From the NCBI GenBank assembly GCA_031286755.1, contig JAITTX010000306.1, positions 16,259-80,258 of the forward strand: a DNA stretch of 64,000 nt, read 5' to 3'. The translations under genes and the position numbers were made by a program. This DNA is from Paraburkholderia sp. (GTDB taxonomy: Bacteria > Pseudomonadota > Gammaproteobacteria > Burkholderiales > Burkholderiaceae). Shown here in pieces: positions 10,261 through 18,366 of this stretch. Numbering within the stretch: the stretch's first letter is position 1; each line of letters starts with the position of its first letter. Below the pieces are notes generated by a model. It was given only the letters and a program-made list of their open reading frames with translations, was not told where the DNA came from and did no database searches.

Positions 10261-11481
10261 CTAGCCTGGCGCCGCCCGCCTCGCCAGCGCCCGAACCGCC
10301 ACCGCCGCCGCGGCAATGCCGGACGCCGCGCCCACTACGAGCGCCCAGCGCGGCCCCCAGTGGTCCGCCACCCAGCCCACGATCGGCGCCCCAACAGGCG
10401 TGCCGCCCAGCGCCACGGCCAGGCGTATCGCCATCACGCGCCCGCGCATCGATGGCTCGGTGGACAGTTGCATCAGGCTATTGGTCTCGGTCGTCAAGGT
10501 CAGCGCCGCAATGCCGATCAGCACCAGCGCCGCGCCAAACCAGCCGTAGCTCGGCGCGAGCGCAGCCAGCCCGCAGCCGATGCCGAACACCGCCGACGCA
10601 ATCAGGAGCGAGCCAAAGCGCGGGTTGCTGCGATGCGCGCCGAACAGCGCGCCTGTCACCGTCCCCACCGCCATCAGCGAGGAAAGCAGGCCATAGCCGC
10701 CCGCATCGGCATGAAAGACGCGCACGGCCATGGTGGAAATGAAGATCGGGAAATTGAGGCCGAACGTGCCGATCAGAAACAGCATCACCACGATGGCCTT
10801 GAGATCCGGACGCGCCCACACATAGCGAAAGCCCGCCACGAGGCTACCCTTCGCGGGCGTCGCTCGCGCGCGCACGCGCAACTCCTGCGCGCGCAGCCGC
10901 GTGAGCGAGATCAGCACCGCCACGAACGACAGGCCGTTGAGCACGAATGCCCAGCCCACGCCCACCGAAGCGATCACCACGCCCGCCACCGCAGGGCCGA
11001 TCATGCGCGCGGCGTTGAACGAGGTTGAATTGAGCGCCACGGCGTTGGCCAGGTCGGCGTCGCCAACCAGTTCGGAGACGAAGGTCTGGCGCACCGGCGA
11101 ATCGAACGCCGTGGTGCTGCCGAACAGAAACGCGAAGACATAGACATGCCAGAGCCGCACCGCGCCGGTGATCGTGAGCACGCCCAGTGCAAGCGCGAGC
11201 AGGCCCAGCGTGGCCTGCGTGATCATCAGCAGACGCCGCTGATTCATGTGGTCGGCGGCATAGCCCGACCAGGGCAGAAAGAGCATCTGCGGCCCGAACT
11301 GCAAGCCCATGACCACGCCCACCGCCGCCGCGCTGTGGTGCGTGAGGCCCGTGAGCACGAGCCAGTCCTGCGCGGTGCGCTGCATCCACGTGCCGATGTT
11401 GGACACCAGTGCGCCCGCCGCCCAGACGCGGTAATTGAAGCTGCGCAGCGAGCGGAACATACCTGTGGAGGAGTCGCTCAT
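10261..11481 (-). CDS. MFS transporter, EntS-like DHA3 type
   Basis: MSDSSTGMFRSLRSFNYRVWAAGALVSNIGTWMQRTAQDWLVLTGLTHHSAAAVGVVMGLQFGPQMLFLPWSGYAADHMNQRRLLM; start at 11481 within the longer ORF. Confidence 0.9.
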   Translation of the reverse strand: MSDSSTGMFRSLRSFNYRVWAAGALVSNIGTWMQRTAQDWLVLTGLTHHSAAAVGVVMGLQFGPQMLFLPWSGYAADHMNQRRLLMITQATLGLLALALGVLTITGAVRLWHVYVFAFLFGSTTAFDSPVRQTFVSELVGDADLANAVALNSTSFNAARMIGPAVAGVVIASVGVGWAFVLNGLSFVAVLISLTRLRAQELRVRARATPAKGSLVAGFRYVWARPDLKAIVVMLFLIGTFGLNFPIFISTMAVRVFHADAGGYGLLSSLMAVGTVTGALFGAHRSNPRFGSLLIASAVFGIGCGLAALAPSYGWFGAALVLIGIAALTLTTETNSLMQLSTEPSMRGRVMAIRLAVALGGTPVGAPIVGWVADHWGPRWALVVGAASGIAAAAVAVRALARRAAPG

Positions 11482-11689
11482 GGGCCGCGCCTTCAGTCTT
11501 GAACGCGCGGATCGAACTTGCCAACCGGCGCGCGCCATTCGGGTGCGGGCGCGTTGGCCAGTTCGGGAAGGGAATCGGCGTGTCGTTGGATCATGGACGC
11601 ATTCTACGGAATATGAGGTCAGCCTGGAAAGGCGGGCTTCATGCTTTGGCGCGGGATGTGGCGGCGCGGCGGCGTTGCGCGATGGCGCC

Positions 11690-11822
11690 GCGCAAGCTGT
11701 GCATGTGGACCGATACAGCAATATGCGCCAATGCTCATGTCGCCAGTCGCGACCGCGGAAGGATACCCATACGCGGATGCCTCCACGCGAGAGCGCACGC
11801 CGTTGAATTCGAAAAGCGCCAT
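11690..11822 (-). pseudogene. N-terminal remnant of a gamma-carbonic-anhydrase/PaaY-like hexapeptide-repeat protein
   Basis: Minus strand from ATG at 11822: MALFEFNGVRSRVEASAYGYPSAVATGDMSIGAYCCIGPHAQ, resembling the family N-terminus as I remember it (xYExDGVxPxVxxxAFVHPTAVLIGDVxIGxGCYVGPxASLRGDxG); after AQ the match appears to continue in a shifted frame (LRGAIAQ) and then a stop. Confidence 0.5.
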
Positions 11823-12011
11823 GAAGCATTTCCGTTGCAGTTCCAACCGGGGAATTGAACCACAAGAACCGGATAGCCCCACTCTCCGCGTGCCCATAGA
11901 CTCGATTCCAAAGCTCCAGACATATCACTTGCGCCATCCGGCGCGTCTGCCCCGAAACGAGTCATTCCACAGTACTACCAGGTAAATTAAACCGGCATCG
12001 GAAGAACCGCC

Positions 12012-13265
12012 ATGAACAATCCGCACACGCAATCCGTCGTCAATCGACTCTCTCACGCGAGCCTCGCCGCGCAGTTCAGCGAGCAGATGACCATTGCCGT
12101 CATTCCGATCGCCGCCGTCGTGGCCTTCAACGCCACGGCACAGCAAACCGCCGCGCTGCAGGCCGTCAACACGCTGCCGTTCCTGCTGCTCTCGCTGCCG
12201 GCCGGCGTGATTGCCGACCGCATGCGCCGCAAGCATCTCATGGTCGTGACTGAGCTTCTGCGCGCCGCCGCCCTCTTCGTATTGTTCGCGCTGTTCTCGC
12301 GTCATGCGCTCACGCTCGTCACGCTGGGCGCATTGGGATTCGCCATCGCCACCGGCACCGTGGTGTTCAGCGTGGCGGCGCCCTCGCTCGTGGCCGCGCT
12401 CGTCGACACCAGCGGCCTGCTCGCCGCCAACCGGCGCCTGGAGATCGCGCGCAGCATCGCCTATACGGCGGGGCCATCGGTGGGCGGCATGCTTGCCGGC
12501 TGGGGTTCCGGTGTGTTCGCCTTTCTCGCCGCATTCACGCTCTCGCTCGTGAGCGCGGGCTTCATGGCGCGCTTGCCCCGCGAGGCGCGCCGCGCGCCTT
12601 CGGGCCGGCACGTCGCCCAGGAACTCGCGGACGGCCTGCGTTTCATCGGCGGCAACCCCTGGCTGCGCCCCATCGTTGCGACAGCGTTCGTATTCAACAC
12701 GTCGTGGTTTCTGCTGCTTTCCGTGTTCGCGTGGTACGCGATCCATCGGCTTGCATTCAGCGCCTCGGAGGTGGGTTTCGCGCTGGGCGTCTACGGATTC
12801 GGCATGATCGCGGGCGCGTTTCTCTACCCGGGTCTCGCGAAGCGGCTCGCGTTCGGCCGGCAAATCCTGCTGGGTCCGTCGTGCGCCGCCATCGCCGCCG
12901 TGCTCATGGCCTGCAGCACGCTCGTGCATGCGAAGGCGTCGGCATCGCCCGTATTCGCGGCGTTCTTTCTGTTCGGCTTCGGGCCCATCGTGTGGACGAT
13001 CTCCACCACCTCGCTACGCCAGATCGTCACGCCCGGGCACCTCATCGCGCGGGTTTCCTCGGTGATCATGATGGCGACGGCCGGCGCGCGGCCGCTTGGC
13101 GCCCTGCTGGGCGCGTGGCTGAGCACGCGCTTTGGCATCGGCAGTTGCCTCGTGGGGGTGCTGATCGGCTTCGGCGCGCAGCTTGCGATCATCGTGTTCT
13201 CGCAGCCCGTGCGCCTGCGCTCGATCACCACGCTGAACGAGGCACCCGCGACCGCCGCGGCCTGA
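12012..13265 (+). CDS. MFS transporter, DHA3-type
   Basis: MNNPHTQSVVNRLSHASLAAQFSEQMTIAVIPIAAVVAFNATAQQTAALQAVNTLPFLLLSLPAGVIADRMRRKHLMV. Confidence 0.9.
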   Translation: MNNPHTQSVVNRLSHASLAAQFSEQMTIAVIPIAAVVAFNATAQQTAALQAVNTLPFLLLSLPAGVIADRMRRKHLMVVTELLRAAALFVLFALFSRHALTLVTLGALGFAIATGTVVFSVAAPSLVAALVDTSGLLAANRRLEIARSIAYTAGPSVGGMLAGWGSGVFAFLAAFTLSLVSAGFMARLPREARRAPSGRHVAQELADGLRFIGGNPWLRPIVATAFVFNTSWFLLLSVFAWYAIHRLAFSASEVGFALGVYGFGMIAGAFLYPGLAKRLAFGRQILLGPSCAAIAAVLMACSTLVHAKASASPVFAAFFLFGFGPIVWTISTTSLRQIVTPGHLIARVSSVIMMATAGARPLGALLGAWLSTRFGIGSCLVGVLIGFGAQLAIIVFSQPVRLRSITTLNEAPATAAA

Positions 13266-13337
13266 GCCATTCCGTGGGCCGCCCGTCTCCGCAAATATCG
13301 CCGGCAAGCCCAATTAGCGGAAATCGCCAAATTTGCA

Positions 13338-13361
13338 ATAAATCTCCACGTGGAGATTTAT
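13338..13361. repeat. Perfect 24-bp palindrome ATAAATCTCCACGTGGAGATTTAT
   Basis: Exact self-reverse-complement in the gap between the convergent MFS and Ldh2-family genes. Confidence 0.9.
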
Positions 13362-13377
13362 ATGGGGCACGATCGAA

Positions 13378-14400
13378 TCAGTCGAACAGCCTCATGACAT
13401 CGTCGTAAAGCGCCTGCGGAATGCGCACGCCATCGCGCTCACTGCGCTCGCGCGCCTCGAAGCGCCGCTGCGAAGGCAAGCGCGCGCCCTGCCCGACCAC
13501 GGCCGCAAACAGCCGCTCGGCCCGGGCCTGCCCCGCCGCATAATCCGCGCCGAGAAAGCGGCGCGGATCGATCGCGATCACCAGTTCGCCGTGGCACGGG
13601 CTTGCCCCCGCGCCCCCGTCGAAGGCCTGCGACTCCATGCTCGTGAGATCGCCGATCAGCGCGCCCGCGAGCAGTTCCACCATGGCCGCCAGCGCCGAGC
13701 CCTTGTGGCCGCCGAAGGTCTGCATCGCGCCTTCCAGCGCGGCGCGCGCGTCCGTGGTGGGCTTGCCCTCGCTGTCGATGGCCCAATGATCGGGAATGGG
13801 CTTGCCTTCGCGCGCGTGCAGTTCGATATCGCCGCGCGCAATCGCGCTGGTCGCGAAGTCGAAGACGAACGGATGCCCGTGCTCGCGCGGCCAGGCAAAG
13901 GCAATGGGATTGGTGCCGAACACGCCGCGCGTGCCGCCAGCCGGCGCGACCCAGCTATGGCTCGGGTTCATCGCGAGGCCCACCAGGCCTTGCGCCGCAA
14001 TCGCCTCCACCTCGGGCCATAGCGCCGAAAAATGAAAGCAGCGATTGATGGCCATCGCAGCCAGACCTTGTGTGCGGGCCTTTTCCGCCAGCACCGGCAA
14101 GCCCGTCTCGAAGGCGAGCAATGAAAAGCCATAATGCGCATCCACGGCGAGCACGCCCGGCGACACATCGCGCAAGGTGGGCTCCGCGCGCGGATCGACC
14201 TTGCCGCTGCGCACGGAGCGCACGCAGCCGAGCAAACGATAGATGCCGTGCGAATGGCATTCGTCGCGCTGCCCCTGGGTGATGACGCGCGCGATCGCCT
14301 CGGCGTGCGCGGCCGAAAGGCCGTGATGCATGAGCGCCTTGCGTGCCAATGCGAAGAGTTCATCGAGCGAAAGCACGACGCCCGGTTGTTGATTAGTCAT
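13378..14400 (-). CDS. Malate/L-lactate dehydrogenase family; probable delta1-pyrroline-2-carboxylate/piperideine-2-carboxylate reductase
   Basis: HHGLSAAHAEAIARVITQGQRDECHSHGIYRLLGCVRSVRSGKVDP...GLVGLAMNPSHSWVAPAGGTRGVFGTNPIAFAWPR...GGHKGSALAAMVELLAGAL; next to a hydroxyproline locus. Confidence 0.85.
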   Translation of the reverse strand: MTNQQPGVVLSLDELFALARKALMHHGLSAAHAEAIARVITQGQRDECHSHGIYRLLGCVRSVRSGKVDPRAEPTLRDVSPGVLAVDAHYGFSLLAFETGLPVLAEKARTQGLAAMAINRCFHFSALWPEVEAIAAQGLVGLAMNPSHSWVAPAGGTRGVFGTNPIAFAWPREHGHPFVFDFATSAIARGDIELHAREGKPIPDHWAIDSEGKPTTDARAALEGAMQTFGGHKGSALAAMVELLAGALIGDLTSMESQAFDGGAGASPCHGELVIAIDPRRFLGADYAAGQARAERLFAAVVGQGARLPSQRRFEARERSERDGVRIPQALYDDVMRLFD

Positions 14401-14568
14401 CCCTATTTCCTCATCGGTCGATCACGCGATTCCCGCGCCTCGTGAGCCCGGGCGGGTTGCCCTCGCGCAGCGCCATGGGCGGCCAATCATCCGGCCAGTC
14501 GCGATATGAAACCGGGAACGGGAAGCGCTCGATCAGCGGCTGGCCAGCGATGCTCCTGGTGCCGCCGC

Positions 14569-14600
14569 AAAAAAATAAACCGGGCCGGCGAGGCCCGGTT
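14569..14600 (-). terminator. Rho-independent terminator for the hydroxyproline operon
   Basis: Minus-strand RNA: AACCGGGCC-TCGCC-GGCCCGGTT followed by TATTTTTTT; just downstream of the minus-strand gene ending at 14677. Confidence 0.85.
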
Positions 14601-14676
14601 CAAAACGAATGGGAAGGCAACCGCCGCGCCCGCCTTGATCCAGCGGGCAGGCTGCGGCTTGCGCCGCACGCGGGCT

Positions 14677-15597
14677 TCAGAGCCCCACGTCGGGCAGTTG
14701 CGGGCGCGTCGCGAGCGCCTTTTCCATCACCGCTTTCACGTGCGCGAGCGCCTCGCCTTCCAGCGCGAGCCGCGGCGCACGCGTGAGCGCGCTGCCACGG
14801 CCCACGAGTTCTTCGCACAGCTTGATGCACTGCACGAGGTCGGGGCGCGCGTCAAGATGCAGCAGCGGCATGAACCAGTGATAGAGCGCGAGCGCTTCGT
14901 CGAAACGCTTTTGCTTCGCGAGGCGGAACAGCGTCTCGCCTTCCTTCGGAAACACGTTCGACATGCCCGAGACCCAGCCCTGCGCGCCCACGGCAATGCT
15001 CTCGACCACCACGTCGTCGAGGCCCGCGAACAACACGAAGCGGTCGCCCACGGCGTTGCGCAGGTCGATGAAGCGGCTCGTGTCGCCCGACGAATCCTTG
15101 AAGCAGACGATGTTCTCGCAATCCTGAATGGCGATCAGCACGTCGGGCGTGACGTCGTTCTTGTAGACGGGCGGGTTGTTGTAGACCATCACCGGCAGGT
15201 CGGTGCTCGACGCCACCGCGCGAAAGTGCGCGGCGGTCTCGTGCGGCTTGGCCGAGTACACGAGCGCCGGCATCACCATCACGCCGTCCACGCCCACGCG
15301 CTGCGCCTCGCGCACGGTCTGGCGCGCGAACTCGGTGGTGAACTCGGCCACGCCCGCGATCACCGGCACCTTGCCGCCCGCCGCATCGCGCGCGGCCTCG
15401 ATCACGGACAGTTTCTCGCTGGTGTTGAGCGAGGTGTTCTCGCCCACCGTGCCGCAGACCACGAGGCCCGACACGCCATCCTTGACGAGGTTGCTCACCA
15501 CCCGGTGGGTCGCCTCGATATCGACCGAGAAGTCCGGCTTGAACTGGGTGCTGACGGCGGGAAACACCCCGCTCCATTGGATAGCGTTGCGGCTCAC
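14677..15597 (-). CDS. DapA-family aldolase; probable 1-pyrroline-4-hydroxy-2-carboxylate deaminase
   Basis: MSRNAIQWSGVFPAVSTQFKPDFSVDIEATHRVVSNLVKDGVSGLVVCGTVGENTSLNTSEKLSVIEAARDAAGGKVPVIAGVAEF...VMVYNNPPVYKNDVTPDVL...FKDSSGDTSRF; genomic context of hydroxyproline catabolism. Confidence 0.87.
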   Translation of the reverse strand: MSRNAIQWSGVFPAVSTQFKPDFSVDIEATHRVVSNLVKDGVSGLVVCGTVGENTSLNTSEKLSVIEAARDAAGGKVPVIAGVAEFTTEFARQTVREAQRVGVDGVMVMPALVYSAKPHETAAHFRAVASSTDLPVMVYNNPPVYKNDVTPDVLIAIQDCENIVCFKDSSGDTSRFIDLRNAVGDRFVLFAGLDDVVVESIAVGAQGWVSGMSNVFPKEGETLFRLAKQKRFDEALALYHWFMPLLHLDARPDLVQCIKLCEELVGRGSALTRAPRLALEGEALAHVKAVMEKALATRPQLPDVGL

Positions 15598-15782
15598 AGT
15601 GACAATCTCCTTCGTGGAATGAATCGCGCCAACACGGTGTGGCGATGTGAAGAAGTATCGCTATCCCGCGCCCGTAAAGCTTGGGGGCTTTCGCGACTCA
15701 GGAAGACGAAATCGGCACAGTGGAGCGCGCCGGCGCGAACGCGGGCGACGGGCATACGCGCCCGATCCGGGACAACCCCAGG

Positions 15783-15800
15783 AGATTCGCGCGCGAATCT
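15783..15800. repeat. Perfect 18-bp palindrome AGATTCGCGCGCGAATCT
   Basis: Exact self-reverse-complement upstream of the DapA-family gene. Confidence 0.85.
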
Positions 15801-15814
15801 TGCGCAGGCGGCAC

Positions 15815-15852
15815 GCTTGCGGGCTTGCGGGCTTGCGGGCTTGCGGGCTTGC
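15815..15852. repeat. 8-bp tandem repeat (GCTTGCGG) x 4.75
   Basis: gcttgcgg gcttgcgg gcttgcgg gcttgcgg gcttgc, directly downstream of the AraC stop codon. Confidence 0.95.
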
Positions 15853-15856
15853 AAGC

Positions 15857-16642
15857 CTACGCGCCGCCGCGCCCCGCTTCGCCGGGCTGCGGATGCAGCA
15901 GCGCGCGGTACTGGCTCGGCGTGAGGCCCACCGTGGCCTTGAATTGCCGCGTAAACGCGCTGTGATCGTTATAGCCGCAGCGCGTGGCGACGTCGGTGAT
16001 GCTGAGTTCGCCGGCGAGCAATTCGGAGGCGGCGTCGAGCCGCGTCTTCAGCAGCATCTGGCGCGGCGTGAGATGGAAGATCTTGTGGAAATAGCGCTCG
16101 ATCTGCGCCACCGACATGTCGATCAGCGTGGCCAGATGCGAAAGCTTGAGCGGCTGCGCATAGTTGTCCTGGATGTATTTCGCGGCAACGGCGAGGCGCT
16201 GATACGCGGGATGCGTGCCCTCGGCCGCCTGCAGGTCGCGCGAGATGCCGGCCACGCCCAGCACGCGCCCTTGCGCGTCGTGCAGCGGCACCTTGGAAGT
16301 GAGGCACCAGCCCGGCTGGCGCCCCGGATAGAGATGCAATTCGAGCTGGTCGATGAGCCGGCTGTTCAGGCGCACGACGGCCTGGTCCTGCTCCGTGTAG
16401 ATGCGGCCGAAGCGCCGCGGGAAAACCTCTTCCGCAGTCTTGCCGAGCAGCGCGCGCTTGTCCTTGAAGCCGCAACGCGCCGCCAGCGTGAGGTTGGCGA
16501 TCACATAGCGCGCCTCGTGGTCTTTCACGAAGAAGACCACGTCGGGCATGGCGTCGAAGAGCGGTTCGAGCAGGGAGAAATGCGCCACCATCTGCGGCAG
16601 CGTCGTGTTTTCGTGGGCGGCGGGCAGAACCAGGGCGGGCAT
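15857..16642 (-). CDS. AraC-family regulator with N-terminal PAS domain
   Basis: FDAMPDVVFFVKDHEARYVIANLTLAARCGFKDKRALLGKTAEEVFPRRFGRIYTEQD (PAS) ... AAKYIQDNYAQPLKLSHLATLIDMSVAQIERYFHKIFHLTPRQMLLKTRLDAASELL...CGYNDHSAFTRQFKATVGLTPSQYR (AraC). Confidence 0.92.
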   Translation of the reverse strand: MPALVLPAAHENTTLPQMVAHFSLLEPLFDAMPDVVFFVKDHEARYVIANLTLAARCGFKDKRALLGKTAEEVFPRRFGRIYTEQDQAVVRLNSRLIDQLELHLYPGRQPGWCLTSKVPLHDAQGRVLGVAGISRDLQAAEGTHPAYQRLAVAAKYIQDNYAQPLKLSHLATLIDMSVAQIERYFHKIFHLTPRQMLLKTRLDAASELLAGELSITDVATRCGYNDHSAFTRQFKATVGLTPSQYRALLHPQPGEAGRGGA

Positions 16643-16744
16643 CGCGAAGCGGGTCGAGTCGGGATCCGCTCGATTATGCCCTCGCCATGCGGGCTTGCGT
16701 GCGCGAAAGAAAATCGGGCGGGGAAGGCGCGCGCCGCCCGGCGA

Positions 16745-16760
16745 CTGTGCAGATGCACAG
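16745..16760. promoter_or_regulatory. Dyad CTGTGCA-GA-TGCACAG upstream of the AraC gene
   Basis: 7-2-7 interrupted palindrome in the 171-bp gap between araC start and the next gene. Confidence 0.55.
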
Positions 16761-16813
16761 GTCCGGCTCGATGCCCGCTTGTACCCGCTTGTACCTTGTG
16801 CCGCTCGTACCGC

Positions 16814-18100
16814 TTATGTCTCTCGTGCTTCGTCATGCACTTCGAGCAAGGTGCCGATGCGCGCGGGCGAGAACGGCGGGCGCTGGCCGCCAGCCCCGCT
16901 ACGCGGCCAGCCGAAGCAGAATGCCGCCGCCTCGCCGCAGATCTTGCCCTGGCAAGGCCCCATGCCGCAGCGCGTCTGCAATTTGGCGTCGCGCCATGAG
17001 CCGTACTGCGCGGCGTCGCCGAAGCGCACGTCCTCGCAACGGCACAGCACCGTGTCCGGCTCGGCCAGCGCGCGCAAGCGCGCATCGAGCGCGAACGCTT
17101 CATGCATGCGCGCGGCGAAGCGCCGGTAGCGCGCGCGCTGCGCGAACCCCGCGCGCGCCTGCCCGGCCTCGCCAAGCGCCGCGTGCGCCGCGATGCGGCC
17201 TTCCACGGCCGCCAGCTCCATGCCGCCCACGCCCGTGCATTCGCCCGCCGCGTAGACGTCGGGCAGCGAGGTGGCCTGCAAGTCGTCGACGGCAATCGCC
17301 GCGACGCCCTGCGTTTCATCGATCCCGCACCCCAGCGCCGCGCCCACGAGCGTATTGGGCACGAGGCCGTACGCGCAGGCGAGGCGCTCGCAATCGATGC
17401 TCAAGTCCCCGACACCCCTGCGAACGCGCACATGCGTGAGCTGCGTCTCGCCGCCCGCCTCGACCACATGCGCGCCGCACAGGTACGGCGTGGCGCGCAG
17501 ATCGAAGCGCATGCGCGCCGCCTGCACGAGCTTCGCGGGCGTCGCCACGAGTCCGGCCGCGAACTGGCGCACCGCATGCGCCGGCGCCTGCTCGACGATC
17601 GCCACCACCTGCGCACCACGCTCGCGCGCCGTGACGGCGGCGGCCCACAGCAGCGGGCCCGTCCCCGCGATCACGATACGTTCGCCGCGCACCGGCATGC
17701 CGCCCTTCACGAGCGCCTGCAAACCGCCCGCGCCCGTGACGCCGGGCAGCGTCCAGCCCGGATACGGCAAGAAGCGCTCGCGCGCGCCGGTCGCAATGAT
17801 GAGCTTGCCGTAGTCGACCGTGTAGCCGCGCGCCGCGTCCTCGAGCAGCAGTTGCCGCGCGCCGCTGGCCTGCACCACGCGCGTGCCACTCAAGCGCGCC
17901 ACGTTGAGCAGCGCCGTGAGCGCTTCGATGGCCTCGCGCGCGGGCCCGGCCGGTGCATGCTGCGGGCCCTGGCGCCAGATCTGGCCGCCCGGCAAGGCGT
18001 TGTCGTCGACGATGCCGACCTGCGCGCCCGCGCGCGCCGCCACGCGCGCCGCATTCAGTCCGGCTGGGCCCGCGCCAATAATCAGGATGTCGAACTTCAT
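16814..18100 (-). CDS. FAD/NAD(P)-dependent oxidoreductase with BFD-like C-terminal 2Fe-2S domain; D-hydroxyproline dehydrogenase subunit (HcnB/LhpB-like)
   Basis: MKFDILIIGAGPAGLNAARVAARAGAQVGIVDDNALPGGQIWRQ...LCRCEDVRFGDAAQYGSWRDAKLQTRCGMGPCQGKICGEAAAF. Confidence 0.9.
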   Translation of the reverse strand: MKFDILIIGAGPAGLNAARVAARAGAQVGIVDDNALPGGQIWRQGPQHAPAGPAREAIEALTALLNVARLSGTRVVQASGARQLLLEDAARGYTVDYGKLIIATGARERFLPYPGWTLPGVTGAGGLQALVKGGMPVRGERIVIAGTGPLLWAAAVTARERGAQVVAIVEQAPAHAVRQFAAGLVATPAKLVQAARMRFDLRATPYLCGAHVVEAGGETQLTHVRVRRGVGDLSIDCERLACAYGLVPNTLVGAALGCGIDETQGVAAIAVDDLQATSLPDVYAAGECTGVGGMELAAVEGRIAAHAALGEAGQARAGFAQRARYRRFAARMHEAFALDARLRALAEPDTVLCRCEDVRFGDAAQYGSWRDAKLQTRCGMGPCQGKICGEAAAFCFGWPRSGAGGQRPPFSPARIGTLLEVHDEARET

Positions 18101-18366
18101 TCGGCCGCTCTTCCCGTCACCACTTCCATGCCATCCGCGCAGAGCGTCTGGCAAGCCAGCCGATGCCGCACGCCGTCGATCGTCACGCGGCACTCCTGGC
18201 ACACGCCCATGCCGCACAGCGGGCCGCGCAAGGCACCGCTCACGGAGCGGCGCGTGATCACGCCAGCCGAGCCCGCCGCGAGCGCGACGGCCGCCACGAC
18301 CGAACTGCCGCGCGCCACGCTGACGCTGTGGCCATCCACGTCGAGCGTGATCGTCCCCTCAGGCAT
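18097..18366 (-). CDS. (2Fe-2S)-binding protein; D-hydroxyproline dehydrogenase small subunit (HcnA-like)
   Basis: ITLDVDGHSVSVARGSSVVAAVALAAG...SGALRGPLCGMGVCQECRVTIDGVRHRLACQTLC; ATGA overlap with the next gene. Confidence 0.9.
   Translation of the reverse strand: MPEGTITLDVDGHSVSVARGSSVVAAVALAAGSAGVITRRSVSGALRGPLCGMGVCQECRVTIDGVRHRLACQTLCADGMEVVTGRAAE

Noticed and set aside
16745-16830. Short repeats as a CRISPR array
   Set aside because: Units are adjacent 8-13 bp tandem repeats with no spacers; no cas genes in the window.
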